A DNA stretch of 64,000 bases from Paenibacillus wynnii (GCF_000757885.1 NZ_JQCR01000003.1:434001-498000); one strand, 5' to 3'; positions 55,121 through 63,979 are shown, counted from the first letter of the stretch. The notes: generated by a model not told the origin, from the letters alone. Program-made: numbers and translations.

Positions 55121-55810
55121 GTGATTCAAATGACTAATGTCTCTAAAAAATATATGAAACTATCTGCACTTAAGGACATTTCATTGTCTTTGCCCATAGG
55201 TAAAATCATCGGCATTGTGGGTGAGAACGGCAGTGGGAAGTCCACGCTACTCAGGCTAATTTCCGGACTATCGCTTCCCACGAGCGGTAAGGTAACAGTA
55301 AATGGAGAGACTGCCAACCGAAGAATCAGCAAAGTCGTTTCCTATTTATCAGAGTTTGGTTCCTTTTATCATATATACACAGTGAGAGAGGCGATGGATT
55401 TTCAGGCTTCACAATTTAGTGACTTTAACATGGCTAAAGCGGAAGAAATCATGAAGTTTATGCAGCTGGAGCCTCATATGAAAATCAAAAATCTCTCCAA
55501 AGGAAATCGCGGTCGACTAAAAATCATGCTTACTTTGGCCAGAGAAGTACCCTACCTTTTGATGGATGAGCCATTTTCCGGACTTGACCCTATGGTGCGG
55601 GAATCCATCGTTAAAGGAATGATCTCTTATGTTGACTTGGAATCTCAGACATTAATCATGACGTGCCACGAGACTACGGAAATTGAATCATTACTGGACA
55701 GCTTCATTGCGATCAAGGAGGGTTCATTACTCAGAATGGCCGATGTGGATGAATTACATGAATCTGAGGGTCTAGGTATTACGGGTTGGATGAAGAAAAA
55801 CTACTTTTAA
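55121..55810 (+). CDS. ABC exporter ATP-binding protein
   Basis: 229 residues from GTG 55121; ATAGGAG ends nine bases upstream, which rules out ATG 55112. Walker A is GENGSGKST and Walker [14 protein letters not shown]. The signature motif is degenerate: [11 protein letters not shown] instead of LSGGQ, as in YtrB/YtrE-like and other small exporters. It energises the permease encoded first in the operon. The C-terminal tail is short. Confidence 0.88.
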   Translation: MIQMTNVSKKYMKLSALKDISLSLPIGKIIGIVGENGSGKSTLLRLISGLSLPTSGKVTVNGETANRRISKVVSYLSEFGSFYHIYTVREAMDFQASQFSDFNMAKAEEIMKFMQLEPHMKIKNLSKGNRGRLKIMLTLAREVPYLLMDEPFSGLDPMVRESIVKGMISYVDLESQTLIMTCHETTEIESLLDSFIAIKEGSLLRMADVDELHESEGLGITGWMKKNYF

Positions 55811-55823
55811 TAGGAGGCCAATT

Positions 55824-56729
55824 ATGAGAGCAATGGTATACACCAAATACGGATCTCCCGACGTTCTTCATTTGAAAGAGGTAGATAAACCTACACCCAA
55901 GGACAATGAAATATTGGTAAAAATATATGCGACAACCGTAACCGCAGGGGACTGGCGTATGCGGAAGGCTGACCCATTCCTAGCAAGACTTTTCAACGGT
56001 CTCCTAAGGCCAAAAAGAGTGCAGATATTAGGGTTTGAGTTAGCTGGGAAAGTTGTGGCCATAGGCAAGGATGTAAATCGATTTAAGAAAGAGGATCAAG
56101 TTTTTGCATTCTGTGGTTATGGCTTTGGTGCATATGCGGAGTACAAATGTCTGCCTGAAGATGGAGTCGTAGCCATCAAACCGACCAATGTAACCTATGA
56201 AGAGGCCGCCGCAATTCCTCTTGGGGGAATAACCGCGCTGAGTTTTCTTAGGAAAGGAAATATCGCGAGTGGCATGAAGGTACTTGTTATTGGAGCTTCT
56301 GGAAGTGTAGGTACTTATGCGGTACAGCTTGCTAAATATTATGGGGCGGATGTAACCGGAGTATGCAGTACTACGAATCTTGAAATGGTGAAATCTATAG
56401 GAGCTGATAGAGTAATTGATTATACGAAACAGGATTTCACAGCAAGTGGAGAACGTTATGATCTAATCTTTGATGCCGTTGGGGAAAAAACATCAAAAAT
56501 CACAAAATCAAAATGCAAAAAAGTACTTCGTTCGAACGGGAAGTATGTGAGTGTGGAAATGACACGAAAGGATCGTGTTGAAGAAAGCCTCCTGAAAGAG
56601 CTTACTGAGGCTGGTAAGATCAAACCGGTTATAGATAGATGCTATTCGTTGGAACAGATTCCCGATGCTCATAGGTACGTCGAGAAAAAGCACAAAAAGG
56701 GGAACGTGGTCATCACTGTAGCGAAATAA
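55824..56729 (+). CDS. Zinc-independent MDR-family quinone oxidoreductase-like protein
   Basis: 301 residues of the medium-chain dehydrogenase/reductase superfamily. The GroES-like half (about 1-120) lacks the catalytic-zinc Cys-His pair, and the Rossmann half begins [20 protein letters not shown]. This fits NADPH quinone or alkenal/enone reductases. AGGAGG precedes ATG by seven bases. It lies 13 bases behind the ATPase gene and may be read from the same promoter. The function is inferred from family only. Confidence 0.85.
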   Translation: MRAMVYTKYGSPDVLHLKEVDKPTPKDNEILVKIYATTVTAGDWRMRKADPFLARLFNGLLRPKRVQILGFELAGKVVAIGKDVNRFKKEDQVFAFCGYGFGAYAEYKCLPEDGVVAIKPTNVTYEEAAAIPLGGITALSFLRKGNIASGMKVLVIGASGSVGTYAVQLAKYYGADVTGVCSTTNLEMVKSIGADRVIDYTKQDFTASGERYDLIFDAVGEKTSKITKSKCKKVLRSNGKYVSVEMTRKDRVEESLLKELTEAGKIKPVIDRCYSLEQIPDAHRYVEKKHKKGNVVITVAK

Positions 56730-56752
56730 ACTCAAAAAAGGAGAGAGGACAA

Positions 56753-57178
56753 ATGGATACTAACAGGGCTGTTAGAATGAACGAGGTCTCATTGTTTCGT
56801 CTTTACTTGTTGAGGGCGATGTACCTTCTTATCGTTGTGGGTCTGAGTATCGTGGTATGGCCTGGAGTTATTCACCAAGAAGAGCCGTGGGAACTGATGG
56901 AAGGAGTGGTTGCCTGCATGCTGGCCGCCTTTTCGGCTCTGTCAGTTCTAGGATTGCGGTATCCGCTGCAAATGTTGCCTTTACTTCTATGGGAATTGGT
57001 GTGGAAGTCGATTTGGCTGATCGTTGTTGCGCTTCCACTGTGGTTCTCCGGGCAAATGGATGAGTCAACCTGGGCGACGGCCTCAGAAGTTTTGGTAGCT
57101 GCAATTATACCTTTCGTTATTCCTTGGCGTTATGTGTTTGAGCATTATGTGAAGAAGAGCGGAGATCGGTGGCGCTGA
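56753..57178 (+). CDS. Four-helix membrane protein of unknown function
   Basis: 141 residues and four hydrophobic segments (YLLRAMYLLIVVGLSIVVW, GVVACMLAAFSALSVLGL, ELVWKSIWLIVVALPLW, EVLVAAIIPFVIPW). The motif ALSVLGLRYPLQMLPLLL resembles a family found near the DoxX-like and DUF4386 genes in soil bacteria. AAAGGAGAGAGG precedes ATG. It is part of a run of closely spaced genes from 53998 to 58883. Confidence 0.68.
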   Translation: MDTNRAVRMNEVSLFRLYLLRAMYLLIVVGLSIVVWPGVIHQEEPWELMEGVVACMLAAFSALSVLGLRYPLQMLPLLLWELVWKSIWLIVVALPLWFSGQMDESTWATASEVLVAAIIPFVIPWRYVFEHYVKKSGDRWR

Positions 57179-57222
57179 GGATGAAGGCGTATATCTAAAA
57201 TATGAAAGAAGGAGATAAAACT

Positions 57223-57912
57223 ATGAATACAAACAAGAGGACAGCAGTAATTGTGGGCGTATTATTTATACTTGCGGCGGTTTCTTCAATAATAGGTCTT
57301 ATTTTGTACGATCCCATTCTAAATGGTCCTGATTACCTTATTCAAGGTGCTGAAAATGCAAACCAAGTGATACTTGGAGCGGTTTTCGAATTAATTCTTG
57401 TCTGTTCAGCTATTGGCACTTCGATTACATTGTTTCCATTACTAAGAAAGCAAAATGAAAGTATAGCTCTTGGGTATGTTTGCTTCAGGTTTCTTGAAGC
57501 CGTTATTATTACTGTTGGTATAATCAGCGTATTGTCCTTATTGACCTTAAGTCAGGAATTTGTAAAAGCAGGAGCACCGAATGCATCCTCTTTTCAAACA
57601 TCAGGTTCATTATTAAAAGCCGTACACGACTGGACCTTCATGTTAGGCCCTAATTTCATGCTAGGCATCAATACGATGATGTGCAGTTATTTACTCTATA
57701 CATCAAAACTCGTTCCCCGATTTATATCCATCATGGGTCTTACCGGAGCAACACTAATCTTTATTGCAGCCATCTTAGAAATGTTCGGTATTATTCTTCA
57801 ACTTTCAACATGGGGAGCCATTTTGGCGGTACCGGTAGCCTTGTATGAAATGACTCTAGCGGTATGGCTGATAGTTAAAGGATTCAATGAGGTACCAAAG
57901 GGAGGAGTTTGA
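57223..57912 (+). CDS. DUF4386-family membrane protein
   Basis: 229 residues from ATG 57223 (GAAGGAGAT upstream). Six membrane helices and the DUF4386 text: TAVIVGVLFILAAVSSIIGL at the start, LGYVCFRFLEAVIITVGII in the middle and ALYEMTLAVWLIVKGFN at the end. The function is unknown. It is followed two bases later by the NTF2-like gene. Confidence 0.83.
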   Translation: MNTNKRTAVIVGVLFILAAVSSIIGLILYDPILNGPDYLIQGAENANQVILGAVFELILVCSAIGTSITLFPLLRKQNESIALGYVCFRFLEAVIITVGIISVLSLLTLSQEFVKAGAPNASSFQTSGSLLKAVHDWTFMLGPNFMLGINTMMCSYLLYTSKLVPRFISIMGLTGATLIFIAAILEMFGIILQLSTWGAILAVPVALYEMTLAVWLIVKGFNEVPKGGV

Positions 57913-57914
57913 TT

Positions 57915-58298
57915 ATGGTAAATGAAAAAAGTAAAGAAATCATTGAGAATTATATTGGGGCTTACAATTCATTTGATATTGAAAGTATGGTCAAACTCCT
58001 GCATCAAGAGATACTGTTTAGGAATTATTCCAATGGCGAACTGAACACTGAGATCAGAGGAATACAAGAGTTCAGAGAACTGGCTGGAAAATCGGTAAAG
58101 ATCTTCTCGAGTCGTTGTCAGACAATAACTAACTATAGTGGTGCTGACGACAAAATAGAGGTGGGAATCGATTATGAAGCAATACTGGCTGTTGATTTGT
58201 CTGATGGATTAAAGATTGGAGATAAGCTTCAATTTAAAGGGAAGTCTGAATTTGAGATTCAAGAGGGGAAAATAGTATTAATTGAAGATTACAGTTGA
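57915..58298 (+). CDS. NTF2/SnoaL-like fold protein
   Basis: 127 residues. The opening SKEIIENYIGAYNSFDIESM with an Asp/Glu-containing cone and the closing FKGKSEFEIQEGKIVLIEDYS are typical of SnoaL-like NTF2 domains, which bind small hydrophobic molecules or act as isomerases. No specific catalytic set can be named. AAAGGGAGGAG upstream of ATG 57915 is a strong ribosome site overlapping the end of the previous gene. Confidence 0.75.
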   Translation: MVNEKSKEIIENYIGAYNSFDIESMVKLLHQEILFRNYSNGELNTEIRGIQEFRELAGKSVKIFSSRCQTITNYSGADDKIEVGIDYEAILAVDLSDGLKIGDKLQFKGKSEFEIQEGKIVLIEDYS

Positions 58299-58316
58299 GT
58301 GTGAAGGGTGAGGGCT

Positions 58317-58883
58317 ATGGGGAATAACGCAACGATTTACACTGAAACGAATCGACTTGTTCTAAGATCGTTTTGTCTTGAAGATGTAGAGTCTTTTTAT
58401 ATATATCGATCTAATCCCGACATAGCGAGATTTCAATCATGGGATAACTACCAACGTAATCAGGCGGTAACTTTTATAAATGAGCAGATAGAATCTTCTC
58501 CTAATATACCTGGGTCTTGGCTCCAATACGCTGTAGCTTTAAAGACTACAAATCAATTAATTGGTGATTGTGCTGTTCATACTCCAATAGCGGAGTCAGA
58601 TATTGTTGAGATTGGTTTTACTTTTGCTTCAGAATATCAGGGGAAAGGATATGCCACTGAGGCGGTAAAAGGATTGTTAGGTTATCTGTTTGAGATATTT
58701 AATAAGCACAAAGTAATTGCATATACGAATGTTGAAAACGAATCATCAGTCCGTCTATTAGAGCGAGTTGGTATGAGGAGAGAAGGACATTTATTGCAAA
58801 ATTATAAGTCTAAGGGAAAATGGGTAGATGAATATCTCTACGCTATTCTTCAACAAGAATGGGTGTATTCACTAGAAAAATAA
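58317..58883 (+). CDS. GNAT acetyltransferase, RimJ/RimL type
   Basis: 188 residues from ATG 58317 (GGGTGAGG upstream; an in-frame GTG at 58308 is possible). The acetyl-CoA motif is SEYQGKGYATEAVKGLLGYL, with TNRLVLRSFCLEDVESFYIY at the start and NESSVRLLERVGMRREGHLL near the end, as in RimJ/RimL-like N-acetyltransferases. It may acetylate a ribosomal protein N-terminus or a small molecule such as an aminosugar. It is the last gene of the run and a terminator follows. Confidence 0.85.
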   Translation: MGNNATIYTETNRLVLRSFCLEDVESFYIYRSNPDIARFQSWDNYQRNQAVTFINEQIESSPNIPGSWLQYAVALKTTNQLIGDCAVHTPIAESDIVEIGFTFASEYQGKGYATEAVKGLLGYLFEIFNKHKVIAYTNVENESSVRLLERVGMRREGHLLQNYKSKGKWVDEYLYAILQQEWVYSLEK

Positions 58884-58887
58884 TTAA

Positions 58888-58930
58888 AGGAAGGACCTGC
58901 GGCATTGAGTCGACAGGTCCTTCTTTTTAT
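58888..58930 (+). terminator. Intrinsic terminator of the 54-59 kb gene run
   Basis: AAGGACCTG pairs with CAGGTCCTT around a short loop, followed by CTTTTTAT. Confidence 0.85.
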
Positions 58931-58976
58931 TTAAACAACCTCCGGATAGGCTAGGCGTCTATATGCGGATAGTTCG

Positions 58977-59213
58977 TTATTTTAGTTGTTGGTATGCAGC
59001 ATTTGGTTTATTTTTATATTTCGGGAAAGGTATCAACCTCATAACATGCACAATGTCTTCGTAAGGTATGTATCTAACAGCAAGCCCATCCCGCAACTTA
59101 ACTTTAGTTTCCATAAAACTGTCCTCTGGAATCCCCATTACTATTTCCCCATCTTTTGTATGTAAGCTTACCACTTGTTTCTTTGCAAGCCCTATTTTTA
59201 GTTCTTTTAGCAT
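58977..59213 (-). CDS. Small hypothetical protein with SH3/YolD-like features
   Basis: 78 residues, beta-rich: VVSLHTKDGEIVMGIPEDSF followed by KLRDGLAVRYIPYEDIVHVM looks like a small barrel that contacts nucleic acid or protein, similar in outline to YolD/Hfq-like small Bacilli proteins, but no family is certain. AAGGAGTG lies seven bases before ATG. It is monocistronic. From 59214 to 59589 no gene is seen apart from the terminator at 59435. Confidence 0.6.
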   Translation of the reverse strand: MLKELKIGLAKKQVVSLHTKDGEIVMGIPEDSFMETKVKLRDGLAVRYIPYEDIVHVMRLIPFPKYKNKPNAAYQQLK

Positions 59214-59434
59214 ATTTTCACTCCTTATCAGTTAAAGGATCCCGGATTTAATTTAAGTATAAAGGGAAAATAAAGTTTGAGTTGGGTTATTCTTATGTCT
59301 TTCCTAAAATAGGTCTATCTTTATGGAGACCAAGAATCTTGAATACCAAGAAGATGAAAAAAATATTTATACTTTGAATCTATAGGTGTGTTTCTAGTGG
59401 GGACTAAAATTTCTATTCTCAAAAACCTAAAATG

Positions 59435-59472
59435 AGGTAGTTCCTCTGTTATCGAGGCACTACCTTGTTTTT
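59435..59472 (+). terminator. Stand-alone intrinsic terminator
   Basis: AGGTAGTTCCTC pairs with GAGGCACTACCT around a short loop, followed by TGTTTTTG. No gene is recognised just upstream, so it may end a lost gene or a small RNA. Confidence 0.7.
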
Positions 59473-59589
59473 GCTTTAATCAAAACATCTAAATAGAGGT
59501 AGATGATTCCGATATTTCCGACGTATCTGTACAATTGTGACACCGCCCAGATCGGGATGATATAAAGTACAATGGCATGCCGAATGAAA

Positions 59590-59712
59590 GGAGCGTCAGT
59601 GGCCACTCAGCCGTTTCCAGAAGCACACTTTGCCACCTTCTCTGAAAAGATGATTGAACCCTGCCATTATCGAAATTGCGGACAGCAGTTTCAGCCGGTA
59701 CTAAACCTATGA
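59590..59712 (+). pseudogene. Remnant of a phage-type DNA methyltransferase
   Basis: The frame reads ATQPFPEAHFATFSEKMIEP. The PF-x-EAHFATFPEKLIEPC segment precedes the DPF-x-GSGT SAM loop in N6/N4 DNA methyltransferases of phages. The rest of the protein is gone, and the frame continues into unrelated CHYRNCGQQF text up to a stop at 59710. It is a fragment only. Confidence 0.6.
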
Positions 59713-59716
59713 CGTT

Positions 59717-59938
59717 TTAAGATTTATGTTTTTTTAAACCCTTATATCTCTTGATCCCTTCATTGATCCCTTCAGTTCCAATAACACTCCCAGCAGTGGC
59801 AATTAATACACTTGAGTAAATTAATTTGAGTGCATAATAAATACCAGTTCCAGTTACCAAATCTAATATTAAAAACTTTTTAATTGTTGAACCTTTAATG
59901 ACATAAAAAACGATTTTACTTCGCTTTTTTAGCTTCAC
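59717..59938 (-). CDS. Small hydrophobic protein, 73 residues
   Basis: Starts at GTG 59938 with AAAGGTG upstream (GTG 59947 is a possible alternative). A basic N-terminus (KLKKRSKIVFYVIKGSTIKK) is followed by a hydrophobic stretch (LDLVTGTGIYYALKLIYSSV, then IATAGSVIG). It is more A+T-rich than its flanks and sits between two decayed phage genes, so it looks like a separate later insertion. No family recognised. Confidence 0.45.
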   Translation of the reverse strand: MKLKKRSKIVFYVIKGSTIKKFLILDLVTGTGIYYALKLIYSSVLIATAGSVIGTEGINEGIKRYKGLKKHKS

Positions 59939-60085
59939 TATTATCACACACCTTTAAGAAGAAAATATGTGAAGAAAGCCTGTCACATACTAATTGTCTA
60001 TGTAGTGAGTTTTGATTTATCTGTTACACAGTTGACGCATATTGTTCAGGAAGGACAGTGTAAGATATGCGGGTAGTGTCCTCCT

Positions 60086-60554
60086 ATGGCGGACCTAAAA
60101 TCCCGCGAGATAGCAGATCGTCATTACAACCGACAGAAGGATAGGCTCGCCGCAATTTGTTCCGCCTGGTCGCTTCCATGTACTCTACACCGAAAACGAA
60201 GCATGCCGCGCCTTGTGGGTGACACCCTATCCGTTTGCTGAATACGTCAAAAACGAATGGGTTGGAGCATGGATGTGTTCAGCATTCCGGAATGAAGGAG
60301 CTGGCGTCGCATTGGGATGATTACGCAAGCCGTGGCAGCTACCCGCGCATATTTCAGGAGAGCCGCCAAAGCCGGGCATGGTCACATTTATTGACCGTCG
60401 CAAAGTACAATTGACGATGGTACACAGCAAGCAGACATGGGGAAATACCTGGATTAAAAGTGGCTTTGAGTATGTAGGCGAGACAAAGGGCGGACTTATG
60501 GCGTTGCGATTGAGGCCCGAGCTTATGCAGCCTGACGCGGCTTACGGTACGTAG
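60086..60554 (+). pseudogene. Decayed phage gene of unknown function
   Basis: Three frames each carry a piece of what reads as one protein: LKSREIADRHYNRQK; then GSPQFVPPGRFHVLYTENEA and YPFAEYVKNEWVGAWMCSAF; then PPKPGMVTFIDRRKVQLTMV and WIKSGFEYVGETKGGL to TAG at 60552. Frameshifts lie near 60140 and 60310-60360. The layout (conserved Trp, Phe-Arg-Asn-Glu, a Gly-Phe-Glu end) suggests a GNAT-like fold as in Mom-type phage modification proteins, but I cannot name the family firmly. It is not functional as it stands. Confidence 0.6.
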
Positions 60555-60565
60555 TTACATGCACA

Positions 60566-60796
60566 TTAGGAAGATGATTTTTTATGTGATATACGCAATA
60601 CAAGAGATGATAGCAAACATATTATGGTTAGAGGTAGAAATAGAACACTCTGAATTAAAGCGTCGACATCTGCTCCGGCGGAAGCATATGGGCTATACTC
60701 ATGGAAATTATAGAAATATATTAGCCCGCCCACATAGCATACTAATAATATAATTCCAATACCAAGTAGAATTCTCGACCAAATAAGTTTATTCAT
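60566..60796 (-). CDS. Small membrane protein, 76 residues
   Basis: Start at ATG 60796 with GAGGA six bases upstream. Two membrane helices (ILLGIGIILLVCYVGGLIYF and IQSVLFLPLTIICLLSSLVL) around a short polar loop. The frame is open further upstream but those residues have no ribosome site. No family recognised. It may be paired with the next membrane gene at 61075-61362. Confidence 0.6.
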   Translation of the reverse strand: MNKLIWSRILLGIGIILLVCYVGGLIYFYNFHEYSPYASAGADVDALIQSVLFLPLTIICLLSSLVLRISHKKSSS

Positions 60797-61074
60797 TTTA
60801 GTCCTCATTTCAAAATTAATTATACAAGGGGATTCTATCTTCAGAAGAGTATACCACTCATTAATGGAATAATATACCAGGTACGGGAGGCCGAAACGAA
60901 AAAAAAGGATCGTGATGAACAGTACGATGTGAAAAGCGAAGTTGACACATATTGTGAAACTCAACAAGCGAATGGGCCGTGATGTAGTCAAATGGAGTGT
61001 AATTATTACTTGGTAATTTTCTTGTAAGTAATATCTTGACAATGATGATTCCTAATATTGATGTTTGTAAATTG

Positions 61075-61362
61075 TTATGGAGCGCGAATAATCCACATGA
61101 TATATAAAGGAAACAAAAAGTCCGCTAAACTGATTCCTATCCCCAAAAGAGCGACATATCTATTTTTTTTATTCATAAGACCCATTAATCCGAAAACAAA
61201 TCCTATAGGACTAATATAAAAGAGAGAAATAATGCCGATACCTTCTCCAAACTGATCAGCTTTTATAGCATAGTAATCCAAAAGAAAAATTAAGGCTACA
61301 GAAACACCAATTATAAAAGAATAAATTGAATATGGTCGATTTACTCTTCTTTTTTTACTCAT
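61075..61362 (-). CDS. Small membrane protein, 95 residues
   Basis: Start at ATG 61362 with GGAGGGCG nine bases upstream. A basic head MSKKRRVNRPYSIYS is followed by three membrane helices (FIIGVSVALIFLLDYYAI, ISLFYISPIGFVFGLMGLM, VALLGIGISLADFLFPLYIM). It looks like the small DUF-type proteins that travel in pairs in Bacilli accessory regions. The function is unknown. Confidence 0.65.
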   Translation of the reverse strand: MSKKRRVNRPYSIYSFIIGVSVALIFLLDYYAIKADQFGEGIGIISLFYISPIGFVFGLMGLMNKKNRYVALLGIGISLADFLFPLYIMWIIRAP

Positions 61363-61499
61363 TTCATTATCGCCCTCCATTTATCAAGAAGTAATACACA
61401 CAATACATACTACACATATATGTATTATATGTAAAATAGAACCAGATGAAATAAATTTCCTTTTTGCGTTCCATTAATATCTACAATTATTCCCACAAT

Positions 61500-61772
61500 G
61501 AGCGTATTTTTCTAATCGCAGTAGGATGACAAGAAAGAGATCCTTATATTCGAGATCAAAGGTACCGAGGATACCAGTGATGATATGGACCTGTGGAAAG
61601 CATTTTATGAGCTGGCTCTTGATTTGAATTTAGTGGACCAATAAATATCCTTCCGTTCTTACACCTAAGGATAAACAACAAATTCTGGGTATAGGCGAAA
61701 GACAGGTTTATGAGTTATTGAATAAAAGATAAAAGTTTCAAAGGATGTTTTCCTGAAATGGTTGGAAGGATA
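61500..61772 (+). pseudogene. Frameshifted excisionase-like gene and an unknown fragment
   Basis: At about 61641-61732 the frame reads YPSVLTPKDKQQILGIGERQ then VYELLNKR, the helix-turn-helix of MerR/excisionase-type proteins. In a shifted frame SKDVFLKWLEG follows, matching the end of the same family. Upstream (about 61530-61641) a second piece reads KKEILIFEIKGTEDTSDDMD then LWKAFYELALDL with a stop. Excisionases usually stand next to an integrase gene, which is missing here. These are relics of an older integrated element beside the present attachment site. Confidence 0.5.
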
Positions 61773-61776
61773 AAAA

Positions 61777-61812
61777 AAGGTGGTGCCATTTACGGCACCA
61801 CCTTTTACCTTA
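61777..61812. terminator. Hairpin with A and T tracts
   Basis: AAAAAGGTGGTGCC pairs with GGCACCACCTTTT around a 6-nt loop; it could terminate in either direction. Confidence 0.6.
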
Positions 61813-61881
61813 GTTAGATACAGGGCACCATTTCGGCACCAGATTACATTTTAATAACATGTGGTAAGTCTCTGGACAAAA

Positions 61882-61908
61882 GAAAAAGCCTTATAGAATA
61901 AGGCTTTC
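61882..61908 (-). terminator. Terminator of the original tRNA gene
   Basis: On the minus strand AAAGCCTTAT-TCT-ATAAGGCTTT then TTCTTTT, eight bases after the end of the tRNA fragment. This shows that the fragment lies at its native downstream flank. Confidence 0.75.
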
Positions 61909-61914
61909 CACGTA

Positions 61915-61956
61915 TAGGACGGATGGGATTCGAACCCATGACCCCTACCCTGTCAA
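61915..61956 (-). other. Attachment site: 3' part of a tRNA gene, probably tRNA-Val(GAC)
   Basis: On the minus strand the sequence holds an anticodon loop TTGACAG, one anticodon-stem strand, a 5-nt variable loop, a perfect T arm (ATGGG-TTCGAAT-CCCAT), the acceptor strand CCGTCCT and a discriminator A. The matching 5' half is absent: homology stops at 61956, where the bases no longer pair with the anticodon stem. This is the usual duplicate of a tRNA 3' end left at the far end of an integrated element; the element lies to the right. The anticodon identity is inferred from the loop. Confidence 0.8.
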
Positions 61957-62102
61957 GAATGACCGATAGGAAATGTGATTCAACCTTACTCCGACAACGT
62001 TTATAATTAATCGACCATCAAATTTAAGAACTTGATAGTTGTATTATAAAGTGGTCTATCCTAAATGTAAAGTGTTCTATCCAAATCAGGAAGATAGTGG
62101 TC

Positions 62103-63551
62103 TTAGATTGCGCTCTTAATTCTAATCCGCTGCCAAGTACTCACACTTGGATCACTCAACAAATAGCATTTTAATTGGATATAATACGTATATTTCAATC
62201 CTTTAATTTGAATAGTTGATGTCGTCTGACTCAGAATTGAATAAACGGTTGGGTCAGGTGAACTTACTTTATCATCTGCAAATATTGCCCATCCACAATT
62301 CTCAACTCCACTAGATACCGTTGCTGTGAATGTTTTCCCTACACTAGAACCACTCGTTATTTCAACATAGGTTGCACTCATTGGAGATAGAGTAATTGTC
62401 TTTGTAACTGTCACCTGATAAGCCAATGTCAAAGCGTAGTAATTAACAATTGAATTATTATTATCAAGGACTGCCTTAACATAAATAGATTCATCTACTG
62501 TTCCAGCATTCAGGTTTGTTACAGTGGCAATATTATCTGAATCAACACTGATTGTTGCAACAGTAGAAGGAACGGCTGTAATTTGATCAGCATAAACCAA
62601 TGAATATGTGACTGTCTTATCAGTGATAGTTGCACCATTCAAATATACATTCTTATTGATAATGATTTGCTCATTGTAAGCCATGTTATGCTTATTAACT
62701 GTGTTATAGAGTGACATTGTATAGACTTCAGGCGCATAGACGGAAATGGCTAATGTATCATAGATAAATCCATTTGTACTGTTTGCAACTGTAACCGTAA
62801 AACTACCTTCAGTAACACCAGTTACAAGCCCTGTAGCGCTCACAGTGGCAATTGCATTGCTAGATGATGTAAATGTGACTGGAACATTGTTTGTGCTTGT
62901 CCAAGCCAATTGAAGCGTGTTACCAATCATTACAGAAGTTGAAGCATTTGTAATATCTACAGTACAAGATAATCCTCCTGCAATCCCATTAATCACATCG
63001 TCTGCAACCGTATCAATTGAATCCTTTTCACAGGATAATATTAAAATTCCTTTTTTGCTAAATGTATCAATTCCTGTGACCTTGAATTTTTGACCATCAA
63101 CAAAGAACTTAGAATCAATTTTAAGCCCCAATTCCTTATAATACTCTTTAGTAAAAACAGTAATCTCCCCATCTAGTACAGATAATACCTTTCCCTCTGT
63201 CACACCTAAATTACTTACAGTAATATAACAATCTACATGAATAAAATGACATGCCGAATTAACAATTACAGTATGAGGTAAACGGCGCATTATTCCTTTA
63301 AATTTGTTAGAGCGTTGAGTGTTGATTTCAGAGATGATCATATATTTTTTGCCTTCATAAACAACAAGATCACCGCGATTAAGAGGTGATAGGGAGGATA
63401 TCTTTTTATCGTCATAGTTTTGTTCAAGATTCGTATTGGTGACTAATGCTCTTGTGACTGTTGAGGAATCATTAATGAGTACGTCAGAACCAATTTGACT
63501 CTGAATAAACTCATAATTGTCTGTATCGGACTTACTGAATAAATCAAACAT
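62103..63551 (-). CDS. Phage-like structural protein with a Big2 immunoglobulin-like domain
   Basis: 482 residues. The first 190 are a compact beta-rich domain with no named family (starts MFDLFSKSDTDNYEFIQSQI, resembling small head-tail or baseplate proteins). Residues about 195-275 are a bacterial Ig-like group 2 domain (SVMIGNTLQLAWTSTNNVPV, then SSSNAIATVSATGLVTGVTE). Two further Ig-like stretches reach the C-terminus. Phage tail and capsid proteins often carry such decorations for surface binding. GAAAGGAGC precedes ATG. It is the last gene of the integrated element before the attachment site. Confidence 0.7.
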   Translation of the reverse strand: MFDLFSKSDTDNYEFIQSQIGSDVLINDSSTVTRALVTNTNLEQNYDDKKISSLSPLNRGDLVVYEGKKYMIISEINTQRSNKFKGIMRRLPHTVIVNSACHFIHVDCYITVSNLGVTEGKVLSVLDGEITVFTKEYYKELGLKIDSKFFVDGQKFKVTGIDTFSKKGILILSCEKDSIDTVADDVINGIAGGLSCTVDITNASTSVMIGNTLQLAWTSTNNVPVTFTSSSNAIATVSATGLVTGVTEGSFTVTVANSTNGFIYDTLAISVYAPEVYTMSLYNTVNKHNMAYNEQIIINKNVYLNGATITDKTVTYSLVYADQITAVPSTVATISVDSDNIATVTNLNAGTVDESIYVKAVLDNNNSIVNYYALTLAYQVTVTKTITLSPMSATYVEITSGSSVGKTFTATVSSGVENCGWAIFADDKVSSPDPTVYSILSQTTSTIQIKGLKYTYYIQLKCYLLSDPSVSTWQRIRIKSAI

Positions 63552-63566
63552 TGGGTTGCTCCTTTC

Positions 63567-63914
63567 TTATGAATTGAACAGCATGAATGTTGAACTGTTG
63601 CTGGATGAATCCTCTGTAACGGACATCATGCGTATCTTCCGTTCGAGTTGATTTATTCTGTTTTGAATTGAATCCGCAAAATCAGTGATAGTGATATCGT
63701 CACTTTTATATGATTTCATCATTGAAGGATTATTTGCAATACTATTTAGAATGGACAACGCTGCTGAATAGATTTGGCGTTTACTGGTATTAGATGATGG
63801 ATCATAATCCAGTTCAGGATTGGTAACTCCCTCTTCTGCAAGATAGATAGATAATTCAACAGGGGAGAGAGTGATACCTTGTGTTTCTAGTTGAAGGCGT
63901 TCAGTGAATTTCAT
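63567..63914 (-). CDS. Hypothetical phage-like protein
   Basis: 115 residues, mostly helical (LSPVELSIYLAEEGVTNPEL, IQNRINQLERKIRMM). Size and order, directly before the structural protein with a 15-base gap, fit a head-tail connector or head-completion protein, but no family is certain. AAAGGAGC lies six bases before ATG. A terminator of the gene upstream (right) ends just before it. Confidence 0.65.
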   Translation of the reverse strand: MKFTERLQLETQGITLSPVELSIYLAEEGVTNPELDYDPSSNTSKRQIYSAALSILNSIANNPSMMKSYKSDDITITDFADSIQNRINQLERKIRMMSVTEDSSSNSSTFMLFNS

Positions 63915-63950
63915 GTAAGTGCTCCTTTGTATAGGTTATTTTGGACATAG

Positions 63951-63979
63951 AAAAAACCTACTGGGTTAGAGTAGGCTTC
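63951..63979 (-). terminator. Intrinsic terminator of a gene beyond the right edge
   Basis: On the minus strand AAGCCTAC, a loop, GTAGGTTTTTTC. Confidence 0.75.
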
